Below are positions 58,413-64,000 of a stretch of 64,000 nt of DNA, piece by piece. The position numbers and the translations under genes were made by a program. The notes beneath the pieces were generated by a model. It ran no database searches, was not told where the DNA came from, and worked only from the letters and a program-made list of their open reading frames with translations. Source of the DNA: Eubacterium nodatum ATCC 33099 (GTDB taxonomy: Bacteria > Bacillota > Clostridia > Peptostreptococcales > Anaerovoracaceae); the NCBI GenBank assembly GCA_000510425.1, contig AZKM01000025.1:98409-162408 (forward strand), read 5' to 3'. Within the stretch, counting starts at the first letter, position 1; each line of letters starts with the position of its first letter.

Positions 58413-59288
58413 ATGAAAGAAAATATTGCAAAGCACTTTGAAGGAAGAAATTTAATTAACGAGCTTTTTATGGATTGCCTTGGCTCATTTTTATACGCCA
58501 TAGGCATCTATTATTTTGCCAAAAACGCAAATTTTGCACCCGGAGGCATATCAGGTGCTGCCATTATCATAAATCATTTTCTCAGCTTCCTGCCCATCGG
58601 CACGGTTTCACTGCTCTTAAATATACCTATAATCATAGGCTCCTTTCGCTACCTGGGAGGGAGCTACCTGATCAGAACTTTTCGAACACTTCTAATCAGT
58701 GCTTTCTTTATGGATGTTGTAATCCCAAACATAGGAATGTATACAGGCGCACCTCTGATGGCTGCCATCTATTCCGGTGCCTTCGCCGGAGCAGGACTTG
58801 CTATTATTTATAACAACAACACCTGCACAGGTGGTACAGACCTTGTGATAATGTCGGCAAGAAAGGTCAAACCCCATCTTTCCATAGGTCAAATCACCAT
58901 TATAATCGATGGAATGATTATATTTGCAGGCTGGGGTGTTTTTCATAATATTGATGCCGTTCTGTTCGGCTTCCTATTCACCGTTGTAGAAACATTAGTC
59001 ATTGACAAGTTGATGTACGGCTTCAATTCAGGAAAAATCACCATGGTTATTTCCAAGCACCATTTAGAAATAGCCTCCGGAATCCAAGAGGAGATCGACC
59101 GAAGCTCCACAAGGCTTATGGCAAAAGGTTCCTATACCGGTGAAGAAACGGAGGTTTTGCTATGTGCCTGCAGGCGCTCCGAACAAGCCCGGCTCAATAT
59201 ACTGATACGCAAAATAGATCCGGACGCTTTCGTCATAATACTGGATTACAGCGATGTTTTGGGCTATGGTTTCAAACCGATCGACTAG
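58413..59288 (+). CDS. YitT family membrane protein (second copy)
   Basis: 291 residues from the ATG at 58413; a TTG six bases earlier is open too. It has membrane segments over the first 190 residues and a C-terminal DUF2179-type domain (KITMVISKHHLEIASGIQEEI, then IRKIDPDAFVIILDYSDVLGYGF). FAPGGISGAAIIINH and CTGGTDLVIMSARKVKP match the first copy at 13200-14102. No SD sits directly before the ATG; an AAAGGAT beyond a small hairpin may serve. Function unknown. Confidence 0.86.
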   Translation: MKENIAKHFEGRNLINELFMDCLGSFLYAIGIYYFAKNANFAPGGISGAAIIINHFLSFLPIGTVSLLLNIPIIIGSFRYLGGSYLIRTFRTLLISAFFMDVVIPNIGMYTGAPLMAAIYSGAFAGAGLAIIYNNNTCTGGTDLVIMSARKVKPHLSIGQITIIIDGMIIFAGWGVFHNIDAVLFGFLFTVVETLVIDKLMYGFNSGKITMVISKHHLEIASGIQEEIDRSSTRLMAKGSYTGEETEVLLCACRRSEQARLNILIRKIDPDAFVIILDYSDVLGYGFKPID

Positions 59289-59386
59289 TTAATGCGTATC
59301 CGACAAATATTGAAAACCGATATTTACAATTACTTAAAAGCTTTTAAAGCTTTCTGCGAAATTGCCAACTACATTTTCATACCATA

Positions 59387-59487
59387 AAAAGAGCTGCCAT
59401 CAACTCCTAAAAGTAAGGTGACTTCACAAAATTGGATTTTATATCTAATCTCTTATGATTACCTTAATATCAATGGGCAGCTCTTTT
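59387..59487. repeat. Long-span inverted repeat between yitT and lysC
   Basis: AAAAGAGCTGCC (59387-59398) and GGCAGCTCTTTT (59476-59487) pair over 12 bp; inside, TAAGGT/ACCTTA and TTGGAT/ATCTAA pair too, giving one hairpin of about 100 bases. It ends with a T4 run on both strands and may terminate yitT. The inner start ATCAACTCCTAAAAGTAAGG resembles the element at 46573-46679. Confidence 0.5.
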
Positions 59488-59501
59488 GATGTCCTAAAAT
59501 A

Positions 59502-59529
59502 TATGGAACTGACAAAAGTCAGTTCCATA
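59502..59529 (-). terminator. Terminator of metK-lysC
   Basis: Perfect 12-bp arms TATGGAACTGAC and GTCAGTTCCATA with a 4-base loop, followed on the minus strand by TATTTTAG. It lies 35 bases beyond the lysC stop. Confidence 0.8.
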
Positions 59530-59564
59530 CCGTCAGTTCTTTGATATTTTTAAATCCGTAAATG

Positions 59565-60875
59565 TTATGCAAATGCATTATAGATCGACTTTATTGCAGC
59601 ATTGAAATCAGTATTTTGAACACCGACAATTATATTCATTTCACTTGAACCCTGATCGATCATCCTGATATTCACATTTGCCTCTGCCAGTGCCGTAAAC
59701 AGTGCAGCCGAAACTCCTCTGCGCCTGTTCATACCCGCACCTACTGTTGCTATAAGTGCAATATCTTCAAATACTTCGATGCCGTCAGGCTTTAATTGCG
59801 TATTGAATTCCTCTAAAATCTCCTGAAGTCTTCCGTCAATAGCCCTATCGGAAAGGACTACGGAAACCGTATCAATACCTGTGGGAAGATGCTCAATACT
59901 TATGTCAAAATCCTCAAGAATCATTAAAATTCTGCGAACAAATCCTTTTTCATGACTCAACATATTTTTGTATATGGCAATAACGGTAAAATCTTTACTG
60001 CCTGCAATTCCTGTTACAATCTTATTACTGTGCTCTTCGTTTGCTGTTATAATGGTTCCCGGATCGTCAGGATGATTGGTGTTTCTAATATTTATAGGAA
60101 TATCTGCAATCCTGCACGGATAAATTGCGTCTTCATGTAGAACCGATGCCCCCATATATGATAATTCTCTAAGCTCTTTATAGGAAATTTTTTCTATGGG
60201 TTTAGGGTTTTTAACAATTCGGGGATCCGCCATTAGAAAGCCTGAAACATCTGTCCAGTTTTCGTAAACCTCCGCACCCATTGCCTTTGCCACAAGAGCA
60301 CCTGTTATATCAGAACCGCCCCTTGAGAAAGTTCTGATTTCGCCGGTTTCCACATCAGTGCCGTAAAAGCCCGGAATAACCGCTCTTTTATGTTTAGACA
60401 ATTCTGCAGAAATCGCATTATCCGTTTCATCGAAAAGAAGTCTTCCCTTCTCATCAAAAAGAATCATTCCTGCCGCATCCACAAAATCTACTTCTAAATA
60501 CGCAGCAACCAAAACAGCGGACAGATACTCTCCGCGACTTGCGATGTAGTCCTTTGAGCAACCTTTTTTCATATTGGTCAGGATTTCCTCAAAATGGATT
60601 TCCATGTCCGCATCAATACTGAGGTTCAGCTTAACCGCATTGAACCTGTCTTTTATCACCTGAAAAACCTGATCGTAAGGAAGATTCTGCTCCATATGAG
60701 TTTTACACAGATATAGCAGATCTGTAACCTTATTGTCAATTTCGAACCTCTTTCCCGGTGCCGATGCCACCACATATCTGCGATCCGGGTCTGCATCTAT
60801 GATTCTTTTCATCTTCTGAAGCTGAATGCCGTCAGCCACAGAAGAACCTCCAAATTTAAGCACTTTCAATCCCAT
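59565..60875 (-). CDS. lysC: Aspartate kinase
   Basis: 436 residues from the ATG at 60875; AGAGGAG fits this start. It phosphorylates aspartate, the first step to lysine, threonine and methionine. The kinase motif KFGGSSVA (about 5-12) and SRGGSDITGALVAKAMGAEVYENWTDVSG (substrate site) are present, followed by two ACT domains (about 295-436; IDQGSSEMNIIVGV in the second) that bind feedback amino acids. It is 65 bases behind metK with no terminator between, so the SAM riboswitch may control it too. Confidence 0.95.
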   Translation of the reverse strand: MGLKVLKFGGSSVADGIQLQKMKRIIDADPDRRYVVASAPGKRFEIDNKVTDLLYLCKTHMEQNLPYDQVFQVIKDRFNAVKLNLSIDADMEIHFEEILTNMKKGCSKDYIASRGEYLSAVLVAAYLEVDFVDAAGMILFDEKGRLLFDETDNAISAELSKHKRAVIPGFYGTDVETGEIRTFSRGGSDITGALVAKAMGAEVYENWTDVSGFLMADPRIVKNPKPIEKISYKELRELSYMGASVLHEDAIYPCRIADIPINIRNTNHPDDPGTIITANEEHSNKIVTGIAGSKDFTVIAIYKNMLSHEKGFVRRILMILEDFDISIEHLPTGIDTVSVVLSDRAIDGRLQEILEEFNTQLKPDGIEVFEDIALIATVGAGMNRRRGVSAALFTALAEANVNIRMIDQGSSEMNIIVGVQNTDFNAAIKSIYNAFA

Positions 60876-60939
60876 TCTCATCTCCTCTGTTATCTAAAGG
60901 CAAGTTCAACTTCCTGATCAGTTTTACTACACCTATAGT

Positions 60940-62118
60940 TTATAGTTCTTTTTTTAGGTCTTCAACCTTATCTAATTTTTCCCATGGAAGTTCAATATCG
61001 GTTCTTCCAAAATGCCCATAAGCTGCAGTTTGCCTGAAAATAGGTCTTCTTAAATCCAAATCCCTGATAATTGCCGCAGGGCGAAGGTCAAAATGTTTAT
61101 TAACGATTTCAGCAATTTCTTCATCGGACTTCTTTCCTGTCCCAAAGGTATCTACCATTATTGATACCGGTCTTGCAACGCCGATAGCATAGGCAAGTTG
61201 AATTTCCAATTTGTCTGCAAAGCCTGCCGCAACTAAATTCTTTGCCGCATACCTCGCTGCATAAGCCGCCGAACGGTCTACTTTCGTAGGATCTTTTCCT
61301 GAGAAAGAGCCTCCCCCATGCCGAGCCGTTCCACCGTAGGTATCCACGATTATTTTTCTTCCGGACAAACCTGAATCTCCGTGAGGTCCGCCTATAACGA
61401 ATCTTCCTGTAGGATTTACAAAATACTTGGTCTTATCATCTAAAAGGTCAGAAGGAACAATTGGTTTAATAACATGTTCAATCAAATCCTTCTTAATCTG
61501 CTGCTGAGTTACATCCGGGTCATGCTGGGTTGAAATTAAAATGGTGTCGATTCTCTTTACGGCATCCCCGTCGTATTCCACGGTAACCTGAGTCTTTCCG
61601 TCAGGTCTTACATAAGTCAATGTACCGTCTTTTCTGACTTTAGTCAGCTGCAGAGCCAACTTGTGAGCCATTGCAATAGGAAGCGGCATAAACTCTTCCG
61701 TTTCATTGCAGGCATAACCGAACATCAGTCCCTGATCCCCTGCACCGATGGCTTCCACCTCATCATCCATAGTGCCTTCTTTTCGTTCAAGAGCTTCATT
61801 TACACCCATTGCAATATCACCGGACTGTTCATCAATAGCACTCAAGACAGCACATGTTGACGCATCAAAACCATACTCGCCCTTATCATACCCGATGTCT
61901 TTGATAACGCCTCTGACAATCTTAGGTATGTCTACATAACAGCTTGTACTGATTTCTCCCATAACCATTGCATAACCTGTAGTCGTAGTGGTTTCACAGG
62001 CAACACGACCATTCGGATCCTTTTCCATAATGGCATCCAGTATAGCATCCGAAATCTGATCGCACATCTTGTCCGGATGACCTTCAGTTACTGATTCTGA
62101 TGTGAATAATTTTTTCAT
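60940..62118 (-). CDS. metK: S-adenosylmethionine synthetase
   Basis: 392 residues from [17 protein letters not shown] at 62118, preceded by GGAGAG. It makes SAM from methionine and [19 protein letters not shown] (substrate hexapeptide area), [24 protein letters not shown] and [16 protein letters not shown] are signature stretches. A SAM-I riboswitch and terminator lie in the leader. Confidence 0.97.
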   Translation of the reverse strand: MKKLFTSESVTEGHPDKMCDQISDAILDAIMEKDPNGRVACETTTTTGYAMVMGEISTSCYVDIPKIVRGVIKDIGYDKGEYGFDASTCAVLSAIDEQSGDIAMGVNEALERKEGTMDDEVEAIGAGDQGLMFGYACNETEEFMPLPIAMAHKLALQLTKVRKDGTLTYVRPDGKTQVTVEYDGDAVKRIDTILISTQHDPDVTQQQIKKDLIEHVIKPIVPSDLLDDKTKYFVNPTGRFVIGGPHGDSGLSGRKIIVDTYGGTARHGGGSFSGKDPTKVDRSAAYAARYAAKNLVAAGFADKLEIQLAYAIGVARPVSIMVDTFGTGKKSDEEIAEIVNKHFDLRPAAIIRDLDLRRPIFRQTAAYGHFGRTDIELPWEKLDKVEDLKKEL

Positions 62119-62145
62119 TTTTCTCTCCTTTCCTATTTCCATATA

Positions 62146-62180
62146 AGAAAAAGCCTCCTCTAATGAAAGAGAAGGTACGC
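62146..62180 (-). terminator. Riboswitch-controlled terminator upstream of metK
   Basis: CCTTCTCT and AGAGGAGG pair (one G-U) around a short loop, then TTTTTC on the minus strand, about 30 bases before the metK start. Confidence 0.85.
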
Positions 62181-62204
62181 TTTACAAGTTCATGTAAGTA
62201 ACTC

Positions 62205-62339
62205 CTCATCTTTCAGAATTAGCTTCTGTAGGATGTAGCACCTTGTATAGAATCTTGAAAACATCTAAATCAGTTTTTCCAAAATCCCTCCAGGTTGCCG
62301 GGCATCGCAGGGCCTATTCCCTCCGCCTCTCTCAATAAG
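62205..62339 (-). ncRNA. SAM-I (S-box) riboswitch
   Basis: The minus strand follows the S-box consensus: CTTAT at the 5-prime side of P1, GAGAGGCGGAGGGA, GGCCCTGCGATGCCCGGCAA CC, AAGGTGCTACATCC, then GAAAGATGAG closing P1. When SAM is plentiful the downstream terminator (62146-62180) forms and metK is switched off. Confidence 0.95.
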
Positions 62340-62350
62340 GATATACACAC

Positions 62351-62378
62351 ATTATACTGTTATTAAAAGTAAAGTCAA
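62351..62378 (-). promoter_or_regulatory. Promoter of the metK riboswitch transcript
   Basis: TTGACT, 16 bases, TATAAT on the minus strand, starting transcription a few bases before the aptamer. A 15-base palindrome GTAAAAT-T-ATTTTAC (62388-62402) lies ten bases upstream of the -35. Confidence 0.8.
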
Positions 62379-62434
62379 TGATTTACCGTAAAATTATTTT
62401 ACAGTCGTTCTATATTAAGGGACAAAACCTTTTA

Positions 62435-63367
62435 CTACTGATTTTTCCTTTCGGTAAACTGAATTGTATAGAAACAGGCATAATCTACTTTATTCAAAAA
62501 TTCAATATATTTTTCACCTTTGAATAAATCAACATTCCTAACACCAAATGCCGGGGAATAGGAATATACAAGATGTAAAACGGGAATTTCTTTCCCCGGC
62601 TTTATGGTTTTTCTTTGCTTTATAGTGTCTCTGCCATTGCTGACAGACTTGTTTTTTTTTGCATTCTCCTCTAACAAATAGTCTTTTGCCTGCATGCCTT
62701 CGTAAAAAACATTTATCTCATTGTGCTCTATATCGCTACTGAATACAATATCTTCGTTATTCTTTCTTGAAAGGAATGGTTTCCTCTCATCACTACGGAG
62801 ATCTTTACAAAATACTTTAGATTTCTCTTTGAATGTACCATTTCTGTAAAAATACTTTCTTAAAACCAGTTCTTTATACTTTTTCTCGTTATAATGTAAT
62901 CTAAAGAAAACAATAAAATCCTGTTTTGATGAAAGCATGATATTCTCCACCTTTGTAAACTTTTCGTCCTCAAACTCCACATAATCATTGCTTAAAAATT
63001 CATCATAAAAGAAATAACAACTTATACCGGTAATTGTGATTATTATCAAAAGAACCATGCCTATAATGGTTTGTCTAAGTTTTTTCTTACTCTTCTTGTT
63101 GTCTTCAGATAATGTTAAAATCGTCTCATCAGCACATTTTATAGCACCCGTATCGCTTAAGTCTTCTCCTGCCAAAAACTCATTGACAGTTATGCCGAGT
63201 ATACGGCAAATTTCCGTATAAATCGAAACATCGGGAAGACAAATTCCACGCTCCCATTTAGAAACGGATTTATCACTCATCCCTATTTTTTCTGCCAGCT
63301 GCACTTGGGTTAATCCCAGTTCTCTTCGCTTCTTTGCTATATATTTTCCTATCTTAGCCTGATTCAT
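62435..63367 (-). CDS. Membrane-anchored XRE-family regulator
   Basis: 310 residues. N-terminal helix-turn-helix of the Cro/CI type (about 6-60: GLTQVQLAEKIGMSDKSVSKWERG), a linker, one membrane segment (about 100-120) and an exported C-terminal domain of about 190 residues that I do not recognise. The layout fits a one-component sensor that reads an outside signal and binds DNA inside. Its target is unknown; it lies upstream of metK on the same strand, with a promoter and riboswitch between. GAGGAG precedes the ATG. Confidence 0.85.
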   Translation of the reverse strand: MNQAKIGKYIAKKRRELGLTQVQLAEKIGMSDKSVSKWERGICLPDVSIYTEICRILGITVNEFLAGEDLSDTGAIKCADETILTLSEDNKKSKKKLRQTIIGMVLLIIITITGISCYFFYDEFLSNDYVEFEDEKFTKVENIMLSSKQDFIVFFRLHYNEKKYKELVLRKYFYRNGTFKEKSKVFCKDLRSDERKPFLSRKNNEDIVFSSDIEHNEINVFYEGMQAKDYLLEENAKKNKSVSNGRDTIKQRKTIKPGKEIPVLHLVYSYSPAFGVRNVDLFKGEKYIEFLNKVDYACFYTIQFTERKNQ

Positions 63368-63779
63368 TAATATCTCCTCATAATAAGTTACATAAAAACA
63401 AACTTAACCTTCAGTAAATTGTTCCAAGAGCTTCTATTGTACTGCGTTACCGTGGAAATATCCCTGTTCGATGATATACATCATGCATTAAACTTACTTT
63501 ATTTCAAGAAAAAAGAATACCTCTCATCTGTAGAATCACAGTAGAGTTAAAATAAATTCACTTTATCTGTATGTTCATCTTTTGAGAAAAGTTCGGTTAT
63601 AGTTTACATGATAGTCATTATAGAAGTTCTATATATATATATGCTCATTTTCTATCTGTACACCTATTTCTTAAGAGCCGCTACTTCTAAAGCATATCAT
63701 ATCTCAACGGAGTTTTAAAATAGAATTATTTTTTTCGTTCAAAATCGTCCAATATCCGCCACTATTAAACAGAAAATTC
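63368..63779. other. AT-rich intergenic region without a recognisable gene
   Basis: I see no reading frame with a ribosome site, no RNA gene and no strong repeat. It contains an alternating TA run near 63630-63640 and TTACTGAAGGTTAA (minus strand, about 63400-63415) in front of the XRE gene, which might be its operator. Confidence 0.5.
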
Positions 63780-63808
63780 TTGTATTTCAAATTAATGTGT
63801 GATACGAT
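63780..63808 (+). promoter_or_regulatory. Possible promoter of the right-edge gene
   Basis: TTGTAT, 17 bases, TACGAT, about 35 bases before the start codons. Confidence 0.45.
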
Positions 63809-63841
63809 TCACTTACAGGATAGAGTAGTTAGAAGAGGGGG

Positions 63842-64000
63842 ATGATGATGATGAAAAGTATGTTTCTACATCTGAAAAAAGTGGTAGTTTTGTTATTGTG
63901 TGCTTTTGTTGTAGCTTCCTTTACATCGTTGGATGCAATGAAGACTTATGGTGCCTCAAAGATCAAACTAAACAAGACTTCAGCCTTTGTGGTAAAGGGG
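63842..64000 (+). CDS. Start of a secreted protein running off the right edge
   Basis: 53 codons are visible and in frame to the edge. Four ATG codons in a row follow GAGGGGG, so the exact start could be 63842-63851. The N-terminus is a signal peptide (basic start, hydrophobic VVVLLLCAFVVASF). The mature beginning ASKIKLNKTSAFVVKG has the look of a bacterial Ig-like (BIG2) repeat entry, a common cell-surface module. Confidence 0.75.
   Translation, partial: MMMMKSMFLHLKKVVVLLLCAFVVASFTSLDAMKTYGASKIKLNKTSAFVVKG

Overview
The window is chromosomal DNA from an anaerobic low-GC Gram-positive bacterium of the class Clostridia. The clues are strong AGGAGG-type ribosome binding sites, sigma-A promoters close to consensus, a butyryl-CoA dehydrogenase/EtfBA operon, zinc-binding S14 and L36, a zinc-type adenylate kinase, rpsD located between rpsK and rpoA (a clostridial arrangement), ribonuclease Y, an S-box (SAM-I) riboswitch and many genes on one strand. 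I see no phage, insertion sequence, CRISPR array, rRNA or tRNA. Genus cannot be fixed from the sequence; relatives of Eubacterium/Mogibacterium (Anaerovoracaceae) are a guess only.

Layout. 1-2.7 kb: accessory secreted proteins, with a ComEC-like metallo-beta-lactamase gene broken by a frameshift, a secreted protein of unknown role, and the first codons of a gene leaving the left edge. 2.8-14.1 kb (minus strand): bcd-etfB-etfA, cysteine desulfurase plus thiI, rny, a Na+/alanine symporter, a FolD-like enzyme with altered active site, and a YitT membrane protein. 14.3-19 kb (plus): a neurotransmitter:sodium symporter, then a copper module csoR-copA-copZ in which copA is interrupted by a -1 frameshift exactly at a canonical slippery heptamer. 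19.1-22.8 kb (minus): a four-gene operon of PLP desulfhydrase/deaminase, radical SAM protein, ACT-domain protein and UPF0210 protein. 23-26.1 kb (plus): a small membrane protein, malic enzyme and fumarase.

26.4-42.7 kb (minus): the complete S10-spc-alpha ribosomal supercluster with secY, adk, map, infA and rpoA, about 16 kb read from one strong promoter near 42.7 kb and ending at a strong terminator after rplQ. A small gene of unknown function sits just behind that terminator. 42.8-45 kb: smpB, signal peptidase I and a pseudouridine synthase with a leaderless promoter. 45.1-46.5 kb (plus): a membrane-anchored fragment resembling part of MltG, and class II aldolase. 46.8-56.6 kb (minus): nicotinate phosphoribosyltransferase, uvrA, uvrB, a WecA/TagO-type glycosyl-1-phosphate transferase, dCMP deaminase, truA and a prepilin peptidase. 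56.8-59.3 kb (plus): a MocR/PdxR-type regulator and a second YitT protein. 59.5-63.4 kb (minus): lysC behind metK, with a SAM-I riboswitch in front of metK, and a membrane-anchored XRE regulator. The right edge holds the start of a secreted protein.

Working together: Bcd/Etf, malic enzyme, fumarase and aldolase point to fermentative carbon metabolism. The riboswitch can tie methionine/SAM supply to aspartate flux through metK-lysC. CsoR, CopA and CopZ form a complete copper-efflux circuit. The most interesting lead is that the copA break may be programmed frameshifting that yields both a free copper-binding domain and the full pump. Structured non-coding stretches inside the ribosomal supercluster are candidates for autoregulation by ribosomal proteins.
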